The notes beneath the pieces were generated by a model. That model was not told the DNA's origin. It did not search any database and worked only from the letters and a program-made list of their open reading frames with translations. From contig JAKOGI010000340.1 in assembly GCA_029747015.1 (NCBI GenBank), positions 140,001 to 204,000 on the forward strand: a DNA stretch of 64,000 nucleotides, written 5' to 3'. The stretch is from Carnegiea gigantea. Its lineage: Eukaryota > Streptophyta > Magnoliopsida > Caryophyllales > Cactaceae. Of this stretch, positions 1 through 12,299 are shown piece after piece (positions within the stretch are counted from its first letter, which is position 1; each line of letters starts with the position of its first letter). Position numbers and translations under genes: made by a program.

Positions 1-2052
1 GATGCAGTTGCTAGGGATAGGGATATACTGAAAAAGAACGGGATAACCCATGTGCTCAACTGTGTTGGTTTCGTTTGCCCAGAGTATTTCAAATCAGACT
101 TTGTATATAGAACATTGTGGCTTCAGGATAGTCCAACAGAAGACATTACGAGCATACTATATGATGTTTTTGATTATTTTGAAGATGTCAGGGAGCAGAA
201 GGGGAGGGTTTTCGTTCACTGTTGTCAAGGGGTATCTCGCTCCACATCACTAGTGATTGCTTATCTTATGTGGAGGGAAGGGCAGAGCTTTGATGATGCA
301 TTTCAGTATGTGAAAGAAGCTAGAGGTATTGCTGATCCAAATATGGGATTCGCTTGCCAGCTGCTGCAATGCCAGAAAAGGGTCCATGCTTTTCCTCTGA
401 GTCCAAGCTCATTGCTGAGGATGTATAGGATTGCGCCCCATTCTCCATATGACCCTTTACATCTTGTCCCGAAAATGTTGAACGATCCATCTCCTTCAGC
501 GCTTGATTCTCGGGGGGCATTTATCGTACAATTGCCTTCCACAATTTATATTTGGGTTGGTAAGAGCTGTGATATCATATTTGAAAGGGAGGCGAGAGGG
601 GCTGTATCCCAGATTGTGCATTATGAAAGGGTGCAGGTGCCTGTCCATGTCATTACAGAAGGTGTGGAGCCACCCAACTTTTGGGATAGCTTCTCTAAGC
701 TCGTAATTGAAAAATCTGCTAATGGATTAAAGTGCAGTGAGTCATCACTTGGTATACCTGGTGATAGAAAAGTAAACTTGTATGATGTTGATTTTGAGAT
801 CTTTCAGAAGGCCATCCAGGGGGGTTTTGTGCCACCCGCCTCATCATCAGAGGCTGATCATGAAACTCATCTGCCAGTGCGAGAGAATAGTTGGAGTACT
901 TTAAGACGCAAATTTGCCTCTGGCCATATGAAGGACTTTGTCTATTCTCCCAGATTGGTTCTCAACAGATATTATTCAGATTCTATGTTGAACATAGCTA
1001 GAGATAGCATTGTCTTGAATCGTTCACATATCGCTGAGTTTACTTCTGCGGCATCCTCTATATTGTCATCACCTTCATCGTTATCATCATCATCATCTTT
1101 GTCGTCTTCTTCATTGTCTCCACCTTATCTTTCGCCAGACTCAAATTCCTCTGATTCAAGTAATAATTCCAAGTCTTTCTCAGAGTCCCCTTCAGAGTCA
1201 CTCTTGTCACTAATGTCAACTTTATCTACTTTCTCAGGCATGTCTCTTCACTCATCTAACACCACTTCAAGTGTATCTAATAACCAGTCAAACTATGTTG
1301 AGGTTAACTTTGCTTCGCAGCCTTTGAGATCAACCTCTTCACCATCTAAAAGACATGTTTCACTTGCGGAGTGCAGGGGGAGTTTATCGAAGTCTCTTAA
1401 GTTGCCAATTGTGTCTGGTGATGGAAGCATGCAAGTTTCCTGCCAGAACTACTCTGTGGATCAGCAAGTTGATGGTGGCGTGAATGATGTTACCTGCATT
1501 TCATTTGAGCTGGAGAAGGGAGGAATTATTATAGATAGCAAAGATGTTACTGAATGTATAAACCATGATTCTGAGAACTTATCAGGCAACCTTGGCCCTT
1601 GTCATGAGGAATCTGTTTTAGTAGGAGCATGTGATAAAACAACAGGAAATGATACCTTGAAAGGAAGACCAAATGTTTCAGTAGTGTTGACGACAACTTC
1701 AGCTAGTTGTAAGCCAGTGCAACCTTCGGTCTATCGCTTGCCTAATCTTGAGAAGATATCAATATCCAGAGCATGCGATCTTGATTCCAGTTCAGCCTTT
1801 CTTGTCATGGTGCCACGTACAGCTGCATCCACAGCCACAGCTACAGCCACAACCACACCCACAGGCGCGGCAACAGCCGCAGCCACAACCAAGTATAAGA
1901 ATATATATCTTTGGATTGGCAAGTCGTTTAGTTTTGATCAGATTCAAATTCACGCTAATAGGGCAGTAGGTGATATAGGACTAATTGACTGGAATCAAGT
2001 TGGTTCTGATGTTCTTTCTCGCATGGGTCTGCCGGAGGAGACCAATATTGAG
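1..2052 (+). CDS. MKP1: MAP-kinase phosphatase MKP1-like, large 3' exon (5'-partial gene)
   Basis: Dual-specificity protein phosphatase that inactivates MAP kinases by removing phosphate from Thr and Tyr of the activation loop; plant MKP1 acts in stress and immune MAPK signalling. The frame is open from base 1, so the gene starts upstream of the window. The DSP signature HCCQGVSRS lies at 217-243, with the catalytic Cys at 220-222 and the Arg that closes the HCx5R loop. The conserved segment after it (AFPLSP) is typical of plant MKP1. A gelsolin-like segment follows (about 510-570, IYIWVGKSC), then a Ser-rich linker (about 1040-1300) and a second gelsolin-like strand (1795-1930, YLWIGKSF). 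The apparent stop TGA at 2056 lies inside a GTATGA splice donor beginning at 2053, so I end the exon at 2052. Family assignment is from recognised sequence and domain order; orthology is inferred. Confidence 0.93.
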
Positions 2053-3005
2053 GTATGACTCAAACGTTTCTCTAAGTAACTTGTTGTTATTTGGTTAACC
2101 TATAATTTTGGGTATGTGGGTCTGTGTCATACTTTATGGAAGGGATATGCTATGTTACGTGGACTGGGGTGTGAGTGTCTTATATGGACTCAGCTATTTT
2201 CAAGTTGCATATTTTCAAGAAAATTTGAAGTGCAATTGTCAAGTGTCATAACCTTGTCTAAGTGTCGATTGTTTGACACGGGTATGGTAGGATAAAATGA
2301 GGAGTCGGAGTAACGTAGGGATTCTTCTGTAGCTGCATATTTGTAGCTAATTTTAGGTTAGACAATGTGATCACTGCCTTTTTCTCAGATGTGATTAATG
2401 TTCTAAGTTGATTAAAATATACTTGGATTCTTCATTTCACCTCTAGGACACTGGACTTAATGCTGGACAGTTTGGTGTCGTTATAGGCACTTGAAGCTTC
2501 AGTATCAAACAAAATTGTATCAAATTTAAAAAATGCTTGAGGTCAATGCCTTCAACATGTTAAATCTGTTTGCGTGGGAGACTCATACTTGAGCCCTAGT
2601 AACTTGGGCTGAAACAGTTGAATGATGTAGCTGTCAGCTCAAAAGGATTTGTTCTCCATGGAATCTCGCATACTCTGTGTCCTGTATTCTTACGGAAGTG
2701 TACCGTTGGGATTTTTTTAATCTCTTGAAAATGCTCTATGATGTATGTTGGTACAAATCACAGTTTCTGTTTACAGGGATGCCTGAGAGTAATACTGTTA
2801 GGTGCACTTAGAATTTGTGGTTTTCTTCAACGGTCGACTTTGGTCGACAAAAGATCCTTGGACTTAAGGTTTAAGTGCTTCTTTTTATTTGATCATGGAT
2901 GCATAGTTACTGTGATATCCTTCAAAGTGCTTCTTACTTTCATGTGATAGTCACATCTTAATACCAATGAATGATGGATCATGATAATTCTAAGGAGCTG
3001 TTTTT

Positions 3006-3048
<43 letters not shown>

Positions 3049-5833
3049 AGGTTTGGGGGGTGGGGGGTGGGGAGGGGGAGGTTAACTGTACTGTGGAGAG
3101 CTAGTGTGGCCTAAGAATTTAGTTACCTCTTGTGTATTTTTTGGATTTTGCTAGACTTTCCAAACTTTACTACGTTTTTCTAAGGCTAGTTTAATGCTCA
3201 AAGTGATCACCTAAGAATGTGGAAATTGGAAATTGAAGGGAGAGTGGTTGAAAATAGTGGCTACAATAGCTGAATTTCTAATATTGGAAGTTCTTCTCCC
3301 TCCTAATGTCACGTGTGCTAGCTGTACAAGATCAAATTCTTAAGGATAATAATGTATTTAATCAAAAGGGTAATTCTTTCAATGTATTCTCCCAGTTTAT
3401 CGTCTCTGCTATAATTTATTACAAACTTGGAAGTGTTTTCTAATGGTGGAGATGCATCTACATTAACTGCAAAATCAGCATGACAACCAGGGCATGGTCC
3501 TCTGTCTGTCTTACCCTGTTGAAAGCGGAATGGCACTCTTGCGTTGTGCATTGCTTACAGTGGCGGATCTAGAATTTTTGTTCAAGGTTGTCCATTTTCT
3601 AATTTTGTGAAATGTTATAGGTACTAATTAATTTTTTTGGGTTTTCACTCTAGTAATTTTATGGACTTTTGAAGATTTTTGTACAGAATTTTCAACAAAT
3701 TTTTTGTCTTACAGTTTCCATGGGCAGTGTCCGCTACCATTTGTGTCAGCCACTGAGTGCTTGTGAATCCATGACTGATTTTCTTCAAGGGTGAAATATT
3801 CTGGTAATTGTCAAATTGGGTTGGGTCTAGAGAAGCTTTCATCTTCAAGGTCTTTCATTCAGCATAAGACAAAAGTTTAAACAGTATAGTGATACCATTT
3901 GACTTCACTAAGTTGATGTCCATATCTAAAGTGTGGACACTTCTTGACTGAGCTGTACACGTTTGGCTGAGTTCCCATTTTATAAAATTTGCCCTTGAAA
4001 TGTAGCTGCCTACATCCACATCCAAACTCGACCCTTTTCGGTGAGCTGGAGCGACATAGTTGACGACACCTTTGAATATTCATGATTAGCTTTTGTATAT
4101 TGGTCAACTTGAGATTTTAGATTCTTCTAGTTATGTTTCTTGCATCTGAAGGCTTGTGGATAACTAAGAGAGCTATGTGTATTTTTGTTTGAGCAGTCCG
4201 CTTATTTATGTATATTACCTTTTTTTAATATGACTTGCTATTGATCGTAGTGTGATCCCTAAGTGAATAGTATTTTTTTGGGGGGGGTAATTCTTAAAGT
4301 AAAGGACAACAAGATAGAAGAAACGAATGACCCAAAATAACATCAAAGTAACCCAACATAACATCAAAGTACCAATATTTCCTCTTCCTATGTTTGGTTT
4401 GAAGAGAAAGAAATCGTAAAAAGACTTGTCTCTTTCCATGCTTGGTTAGATAGTGAGAGGAAAAGAACAGAATTTAGTTGAAAACAGTTGCTGTCAAACA
4501 GCCACCAAATTAACGAAAATAAAGATGGGAAGCTTAAGCTTTCACAGTAATTCATTCTTTATTTTGCTAAACCCAACATGGGAAGAAAGCCATTTTGCGA
4601 ACAGTTCAATTCTTTTCCCCCCTAAATTCTTCATTTAAACAAGTCAGGATAGCGAATTGTTTATTTATGAATGTGTGACCTGCTAACAATTACAATACTT
4701 GGAGGTGAATTGTTTATTTATGAACACATTATTTGCAAGCAGTTACAACTCCACTGTTGAATGTAGTAATTAGCTGGCAGGCCATTTTAGAATAGGTTAC
4801 TCACTTTAAACAATTCAGCGTGAAACATGATTCCTTCATCATGGTCAAGTTTTCTTTTCTCGGGGGGAAAAAAAAACAACATAATTGATTGTGTCTGCAG
4901 GGGCGTTGTTATATGCTTGATTATTGTCCATTGGGAGTGATCCTGTATGCATGAGTGATTCAGGGAAATCCTTTTCTTTAATGGCTTGAACTATTCCTCA
5001 GCTGATGCTGTATACAATTCATGATCAGTTTTGCACCTGGGCTCTAATTTCTTAAGATGAATTGGAGTTTCTATGTGTAGTATAATTGTAGGATTGGCTG
5101 TATCTTTTTTATGTATTCTATGAATGTATGCCTGCATGTGGCTGGAATAATGCTTCAGTCATTTCGAACCCAATGATGTGTCTTAAAGCAATAGGAATGC
5201 TGGACTACCTCCCTTACGGCAGTTTTTTTTGTGGGATTTTATTTTCTTTTCAGATGGTATACTTATCAAAAACCCAAAAAAAAAAAAAAAACACTTTTTG
5301 GGTGGTCTTCACATTAAAAAAAAATGTTATACTAGTATTTAGAGCCTTTTATACTAGATTGTAAAGATTCTGAGAAATATATATCTAATGCATACTTTTG
5401 AATGAAAACCTCCTTTAAAAGGTTAATCTTTAAAGGGATTAAGCATTTGCATATACTCTGAATATTGCATCATTAATTCATAATATCTGAGAGTAGCTGT
5501 AGGAAAATGTTTCTATACCTTCTATTGGAGAAACATATACATGTGTTAGTATTACGGCGTACTTTTGGAAAAAAACCTTTTCCTGTTATTTATTGATTTG
5601 TTTGTTTCAGTTTAGCACCCTGCCATTGTAGCTGAAAGTTGTTTCTTAATTTTCTCTAAACTCAGTTAAAGATTATATAGTCAATTTGAACAAATTCTAC
5701 TTCAAGAATGAGGACAATGAATGGAAAAGGACAGTCATTGTTTGATGGTTGGAGTGTCTTGTCTCTATATATCTGATGCCAGTGCTTTTTCTAATGGCTA
5801 TTCTCGTGATATATGTTATGCTATGGATTTCAG
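2053..5833 (+). other. Last intron of the MKP1-like gene
   Basis: It begins GTATGA directly after a GAG codon and ends TTTCAG before an exon that completes the expected C-terminus in phase 0. At about 3.8 kb it is long for a plant intron. It contains a TC microsatellite near 3012-3046, G-rich and poly-A/T runs, and no recognisable coding sequence. Retention would end the protein after one extra codon (GTA TGA). Confidence 0.75.
3012..3046. repeat. (TC)n microsatellite
   Basis: Uninterrupted CT/TC dinucleotides inside the MKP1 intron, followed by a G-rich stretch (about 3053-3080). Confidence 0.9.
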
Positions 5834-5890
5834 ATTATCAAACAAGGAGAAGAACCAGTGGAGTTCCTTGAAGTGTTGAGTACATTGTAG
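5834..5890 (+). CDS. MKP1: MKP1-like gene, short terminal coding exon
   Basis: Preceded by a TTTCAG acceptor and reading in phase 0 from the exon ending at 2052. It encodes 18 residues, IIKQGEEPVEFLEVLSTL, then TAG. The KxGEEPxEFL pattern is what is expected at the end of a gelsolin-like repeat and supplies the C-terminus missing from the large exon. Too short to be found as an ORF; the evidence is splice sites plus reading sense. No transcript was available to confirm it. Confidence 0.75.
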   Translation: MIKQGEEPVEFLEVLSTL

Positions 5891-5978
5891 CAGTACAGCA
5901 ACTAGGGAAGAATATGATCATCCATTGCTTCTTTGTTAGGCATTTTGAACAAACATTGCCTCACAAAGCATTTGAGGT

Positions 5979-5984
5979 AATAAA
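5979..5984 (+). promoter_or_regulatory. Candidate poly(A) signal of the MKP1-like gene
   Basis: AATAAA about 90 bases after the stop codon, followed by a T-rich stretch. Plant poly(A) signals are loose, so this is only a candidate. Confidence 0.3.
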
Positions 5985-5990
5985 CTTTTT

Positions 5991-6960
5991 CTTTTGATTT
6001 GTTTGGTGAAAAATGCGGAAGAAACGAAATATCCTATTGCTCATGCGTATGTAGTTGTGCTCGATTCTCTTTCCCAAATGATCAATATTCTAACTTTTGG
6101 ACTGTGATTGAGTGGCATTGGTTTAATGAGGGCCCATGGGACATTTTAGCTGTTCATCTTGAACTTAGTCCTTGTTACGCTCATTGACCTCCCCCCCCAA
6201 AAAAACACCCATCAATTTTTTTTTTTGGGGGGGGGGGGGGGGAGGACTTGGTGATTAGTCTTCATAATTCCTCAGTTTCTTTTTAGAGATGTTGGTTTTG
6301 TTATCTACCAGGTGGTTTTGGCTGCATTTGGAATGGAGGCTTGTCTATTGCGTCCTTTTGACAGGGATATAAGGCCTTATTTCTGAGAATTGTTTACAAT
6401 GTGGGATTGTGAGACCCGAACCATGGTTGTGATTAGCATATCATTGAAACTGTCAGACGTTCTGGCATATTTTGCTGCCTCCTTTCATTTTCACTTTTTT
6501 ATGGACCCTCTTCTTTGATTGAAATCTTGATTATGCCTTGCTTTTGTTTAGGGAAAATCCCATGTGATTTTAGGATCTTAACTCATAAGCAATGGTTTGA
6601 TTTGAGATGACATGCTGCCGAACTTTCTGATGGTTTGATTGTGGCCTATCTTATGAAGTATCATCTTATCTCCATGTTAATCTCGACATCAGTAAAAACT
6701 GGTAGCGGTTGCCCCTTTTTGGGCTTCTCATAAATATCTAGGGAGATTCCTAACATTAATGTGAGGACTAGGGGGATATGCATGGCCGGGATACTCGTAA
6801 ACATTTGGAAATATGCATCTGGACTTTTCCACCATGCTCCCTTCCGCGAGAGATGACCTTGGAACAAGCCATGGAGTGAACAAGCTGAATGAAGGAAAAG
6901 AAAAGGCTTCTAGGCACTTGACTGGGGAGAGGAACCGTGTGTTAATGAGGTGACTGTTTG
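5991..6960. other. Intergenic/3' flank, no gene seen
   Basis: No coding sequence recognised. It holds a C7/A6 and G-homopolymer cluster near 6190-6242 and otherwise unique AT-rich DNA. Confidence 0.5.
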
Positions 6961-6969
6961 TATAGGGCA

Positions 6970-7182
6970 AGTATGGATGAGTTGACTTTGGGATTGGGAA
7001 CTACGAGTGTTGATGACGTTGTCTGCATAATGGTCCTTGTGGATCCTGTGGGCAAAGTGTGAATGGGTTTACCTGTGCTTTGAACTCTAAGTGCCGATGG
7101 GTTTACCTTGGGATTGGAACTCCAAGTATCAATGAGATGACTCATAGTGGTCCTTGTGAATCTTCTTGGCTGAATACTGATG
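6970..7182. repeat. Degenerate tandem duplication, about 115-120 bp unit
   Basis: Phrases such as TTGGGATTGG(G)AACT, a short gap and TGGTCCTTGTG(G/A)ATC recur in the same order (about 6974-7066 and 7095-7182). The copies have diverged. No coding sense seen. Confidence 0.5.
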
Positions 7183-7185
7183 GGC

Positions 7186-7460
7186 TGTCCTTGGACTCGG
7201 GCTTCTCAAACAAGGTGTTCAGAGTAGGTTGATCTAGCGAAAGGTCAAGCAGATTATCGGAATCCTCAAGCTGGATTTTCCAGATGTCTATTGCCAGTTG
7301 GTCAAATAAATTCATCACGAAAATGCAAGCAATGTTTGATGGGATGTCCTTGGAGCTTAACAAACAAGTTGTTCAGTTTAGGTGAATCTCGTGATAGGTC
7401 AAAGCAGATTATCGGAATGCCTGGCTGCCAGTTGGTCAAATAGACTTTGTCAAGAAAATG
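7186..7460. repeat. Tandem duplication, about 159-bp period
   Basis: Two diverged copies begin TGTCCTTGGA at 7186 and 7345. They share AGATTATCGGAAT, CCAGTTGGTCAAATA and a terminal AAGAAAATG/CGAAAATG. The second copy is shorter by small deletions. Confidence 0.6.
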
Positions 7461-7660
7461 TGATCATTATTGGTTGGACATATTCAAGGTTGAATTCTCT
7501 TTGTCTTGAATTGATTTGAGGTCGGGTCACATTCAAGGTTTGGACTGGGTTCAATTTCATGTACTGTCGGTTTAGTGGGGTTTTATGAGATTTGCTTGGA
7601 CATGCTTGAGGTGTAGGGCTAGATATGGCGTACACAAAATAGATCATCCCAAGCTATTGA

Positions 7661-8547
7661 TAGTAATTAGTGCCCACTGAGGTTAATTGCTATTCTCCCA
7701 TCTTAAGCATCTGAAAAAAATTATTACTTCTAGATGGTTTGTCCAACTTCAGATTATCCTAGTCTAAAATTAGGTGCTTGCTAATTGCTCTGTACTTTTC
7801 TGTGAAATAAGAAACATTCAATGGTTATAACGTAGGGTTGATTAGAGACATGATCTGGAATTTACAGGGCAACATTGCATATTTTGGGACAGCGGTTTTC
7901 GTCCGTTCCTGTTGAAATGTGATTGCAAGTTTGTACCGTAATTGTTTATTATTTCAAGTAATCTATTATGTATCTTTTAGGCAATCTGTGACAATGTTGC
8001 TTTTCACCCTTCACTTGCAGGTAGTTTGCGGGGACAGCCTGCTAACCTGGTGTACAGTAATCTGATGCCATCAAAATGCCCTTGTGAATTTCTTTAAACT
8101 GATTTTAGTGGAACCGCCATGTATATTCAGAATTATTGCTAGGCTTTCTCCTTTTTCCGTGGAATTTTCTGATCATCATATGGTAGAACGCACGGTCTTT
8201 TTAGGAGACCATTTGATGCAGAGGTAATTTATGCCTAAACATAGACAGCCATTTTGTTTTAAGGAGTAGCACTAGTTTTCCCTCATTTCAGTACGCCGAT
8301 GGCAGATTCATCACAGTAGTTGTAGTCTGGAGCTATCCTTTCGAGTTCAGTGCTGCTCTTGCTCTTCTGAGAAAGTTTTCCTGTCCAAGATTTGATTGTA
8401 ATTTACTAGAATGGTGATGAAGCCCAAACATGATGCCAACTTGAAATTATTCTTACTAGGATCAAATGTGTCTTGCTTATGTTGAGTATTCCCTACTAAT
8501 TCAGTTTCAATATTCAAAGATATGTCTAAAAGTTTTGGATAATGGAG
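7661..8547. other. Intergenic, nothing recognised
   Basis: No coding sequence, RNA gene or element end recognised in this stretch. Confidence 0.4.
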
Positions 8548-8888
8548 TGTTTGGTGAATAGCTTTTTGAAGAACTTTTTGGCTAAAAGAGTTTTTTTGAT
8601 CAAGATTAGTTGTTTGATCAAGTAAAAAAGTTAATTTGAGTATTTAGTGAAAAACTTTTTAGAAGAGCTTTCTGGGTCCAAAAAGTTAATTTGAAAAAAT
8701 TAATTCTATGAGCTTTTTGGAAGAGCTTTTAAAAAATGGGCTTTTGTCTCACAAGTTTATCAGAAACAATTAATTTTACTATATAGTTTTTCAATAAACA
8801 GTCAATTTAAACAGCTAATACAAACAGTTAACTTAAATAGTTAACAGCTAAAACAAACAGCTAACAGCATACAATTGTTCGTCAAACA
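8548..8888. repeat. Putative MITE-like element
   Basis: Starts TGTTTGGTGAATA and ends with the inverted counterpart TTGTTCGTCAAACA. The inside is rich in AGCTTTTTGGAAGAGCTTTT-type and ACAGCTAA-type motifs, a composition common in short non-autonomous plant DNA elements. No convincing target-site duplication was found. Confidence 0.35.
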
Positions 8889-10690
8889 GGGCCAATATTT
8901 TTTTTTTTTTAAAACTTCGTCTTCGAACAGAAAAGATTGTGGGCGGTTGTTTAGAATCGCAACCAGGTCTTTGAGTTGTATAAATTACGTATTGTAGTAG
9001 AACTAAGGATGACAATAGGTCGGTCAAGACTAGGGTGAGTAGGGTGCTCTCCTTGCCCCTGTCCCTGCTTTGGGGTTAGAAGCTTCTCCCTGTCCTTGTC
9101 CCTGATGCTGGCGGGTTCTTGATGTCGGTGAACAAATTGTTAAATCAAATTTGAATTCAACGAATTTAAGCCAAAAAATTAAACAAAACCCTCAATCTTC
9201 AGAATCATTTTATTGGCAAAATTTACAAGAAAATTTGATCTACACAACTTAGGAAAATAGAAAGATGTAAAAGAACCTAACATCAGCCTGATCGTTAATT
9301 GTGTTGCACCCTCAGCAGTGTGAGGACAAACCATAAGAGAATCGCCAATGAGGACAGATCTGGGCCGCCATTTTTAGCGTTTTAGGAATGATTGGCACTG
9401 GTCTAGGTAGTGGTCCGTGGTGGAAGACTTGCCTGGGTTGCTTTGGATGTGTAGGAAAATGGAGAAGACTAGGGTCCCTGGCTCCAGTGCTAACAAAAAT
9501 TGGACCGGATTGGCCGAGTTCAACCGGTCGAACTGGGAACCAGCCAGCTTGCCGAGCGGGAACAGGGTGTGACTCATTTGAGCTTGCAAACCAGAGAGGA
9601 TCGGACAAAACCGTTTGAATCGGGCAACTCAACGGAACTGGAGGAATCATTGTCAGACCGAGATTTCACTATTAACGTGGGATTTTTTGATACCAGTGGT
9701 GGTCTGCAACTCTTTCTTTCCTCTCCCCTCAGGCCCTCAGTGGTCATTCTATCCTATCTTCGCTCTCTGCCGTTGGCAGTTTGCATGTGACGGCCGGAGG
9801 AATCATTCATGCTTATGGTCTGGTAGTGCTGTAGTGGTGGTAGCTGCGTACTACTTGCGTGTGACTGTATGAGCGAGTGAGAGGGAGAGAGGCGAGAGGA
9901 GTTCTTAACTTCCTTCCGACTTCTTTTTGATCTCCTTACAATTATTTGACGTTTTCTTTTGGGAAGCTTCTTTGAATTCGTTAGTGTAATAACAACTTTA
10001 CAGACAAAAGTTCATTATCTTGTTCATAAGGATTTTTGAGAAAAGGCTCCTAAGAAGTTTTTACGCAAAAGAAACTAGTTTCTCTCATCCCATATCAACT
10101 TCTTTTCACCAAGGCTTGAGCGTAAATATCAGTACGCGGGGAGGGGTTAAGGAATGGAACTGGCAACAACACTGTTCCATTGACCAGAGAGACTTCTGTC
10201 ATGAATTGTCCAAGGCATGAAAGTAGTCAGGATTTCATTTGTCAAAAGAGCGAGTTATACTACATGTAATCTAGTCAATATTGCTATTGCTTATCTGGTT
10301 ATCCTGTATGTGTCAAACTTGCAAGTTTTAGTGTGTATATAGAAAATTACAGATCCATTGATTCAAATTTCCATCGGACCATCATAGACTGTAGACATCT
10401 ACGGACTACAGTATCTTCAGTTAGATAAAAGAATATGCGTCGCTTCTAGTGATCCTTTCAATCTACATCATATCAGGAGATACACCATGGACCTGGGTCA
10501 CGTAATATTCTTTGAGAAGATTTTTTTGGGGGTTGGGGGGACCCTGGGGGCAACAGGCGTACTCATAGGAATTTATAAAAGAAAAGTACTAGATATGGTA
10601 ACCAAATTTCATAGACCCGAGACTACATTATTTCGCAACATCATACAACTGCATTACCTTCACGTGTATGGGTGTAAGATTTAGACAGTC
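8889..10690. other. Intergenic with possible hAT-type relics
   Basis: No supported gene. 9003-9125 has GGTCGG/CCCTGTCCCTG-rich DNA. 9500-9620 has GGTTCAACC/CGGTCGAAC-rich DNA of the kind found in subterminal regions of plant hAT-like elements. No paired termini were found, so no element is called. Confidence 0.3.
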
Positions 10691-11116
10691 ACAGAAGATT
10701 TGCAATCAATAACATTGTAAGACCCTTTTATGTCGTATCAAAAGCATCATGCAAAATACAACCTAAACCACAACAATTAGACCCAGAATCCACCGAACAG
10801 CACTCATCCAATCGTCGTAGTCCACCAGAACCTAACCTGATCTGAATCCAACCTGTTCACCAAATCCACAGGGTAGCCAAGTGAAGCTGTACAACGGGAA
10901 ACAAACACATTCACTTAAAACGTTCAGGCAAAAAGCCAGACTTTGGGAACTGATACAGACATCGTGCTTTCCTTCCTAAATATATATATCACAGTTTTAA
11001 CTTGCGGCGGAACACAAGAATATAACAAAAAGCTCAGCTAGAAAAGAGTACAATATCCAGTACAAAAGGAAAATTAGGGACTAATCACTGCGCTCCAGAG
11101 CCAGAGAAGCAATTGC

Positions 11117-12126
11117 CTAGGCACCTGCTTCAGGAGTCCTCATCTGTTGACGCAAATTATCATCGGCATTCCTTAGAAATTCGTACCAACCACTCCTTGG
11201 GCTCATATCTATATAATCATAAGGAACTGCTGTCTTTAAACCAGGGCGCAGAGTGCATTGGCTCTCCACAATTCTGAAATCAATCTCCTCCTTGCCTTCT
11301 CACTGCGCTCCAATTCCTCCCAATCAAACAGCAAAGGCAATGTAAATGCACCCCAAGGATTGAAATCCATCAACTCGAACCTTCTATCTTTAGTGACATA
11401 AACATCAAATGTGTAGTTTTAAGATTTGAACCTCCCTTCAACATGGTCAATAAAGAAATCACGGATAAGCTCTCTGAGCTCAGCTTTCCTCTCCAACAGA
11501 GATGGGTAATAGGCAGTGACTTCACGTTGGGAAATGCCCATGAGTTGTCCAGCATGGACAAAGCAACGGAACTCCATCTCCAGCCCAGAGATGGGTACCA
11601 TTTGCGGAGGGCAAGGTAGAAATGCAGTGGTCTTGACAAAGTTTTGTCACTGCATGACTCATATGCATGGCACAAATCATGGACAACTGAATCGGATGAC
11701 CATAATAAGAGGGCTATGTCACTGAACGATGTGCATTTCAGGGTCCCCGTGGGACTAATCCAAGCAGCGTCTTTCGGTGAACTGCAATTCAGCTTGGGGA
11801 AGACTGCGCCACCGAGAGATTCAATGGATTCCTTGATCTTCATTTCAAGATCAGCGAAAGAAGCGGGTGGTGGAGGCTTTTCGGATTCATCTTCAGGGCC
11901 TTCTGAAACTTTAAATTCCTCCTCATCTTCAGGTTTATGAATTGTATTGGGCAAGGCATCCTCATTTGAGACAGACGCGGGAAGAAGAAAGGGCCCAGAA
12001 TCTGCAAGCAGCAAATACTGGATGAAGGATTCTGGGAGTTCATGAAATAATAGTCTTTATAGAGATGGGCTTAAATAGTGGATACCACTCTTGAATCTGG
12101 CAACGATTTACTTCTTCTTGCTTCAT
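11117..12126 (-). pseudogene. CDC123: CDC123 (D123 family) intronless pseudogene
   Basis: CDC123 is an ATP-grasp-like assembly factor for translation initiation factor eIF2. The - strand starts ATG at 12126 with the plant N-terminus (QIQEWYPLFK) and runs through PPPPASFADLE, GGAVFPKLNCSSPKDAAW, CTSFSDIALLL and VVHDLCHAYESC to RKWYPS. It then continues in another frame through EMEFRCFV, ISQREVTAYYP and RELIRDFFIDHVEGRF, and ends with NYTFDVYVTKDRR, LMDFNPWGAF and PLLFDWEEL before TAG at 11117-11119. It spans nearly the whole expected length (about 335 codons) without introns. Breaks are a one-base insertion near 12050, a small deletion near 11588 and an in-frame TAA at 11419-11421. Lack of introns suggests a retrocopy. 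No poly(A) tail or TSD was identified. Confidence 0.85.
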
Positions 12127-12299
12127 TCTCTGAGATAGAAAACAAAGTGCACAATGTTTTGGAAGGATTTAGAGAAGATAACCCACCAGCCATCATAAAG
12201 GAGGCAGCGCAGCAAGAATATGACAACACATAAGTCAGAAATCCAGAAGATGCCATCATAATCACACAAGATTTGTAATTTTTTTGATTACCCAAAAAA

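Noticed and set aside
50..253. ATG ORF at the left edge
   Set aside because: Shadow frame of the MKP1 exon; the real frame is open from base 1 and contains the phosphatase motif.
2053..2058. TGA as the true end of MKP1
   Set aside because: It overlaps a splice donor, and the expected C-terminus is found in phase at 5834.
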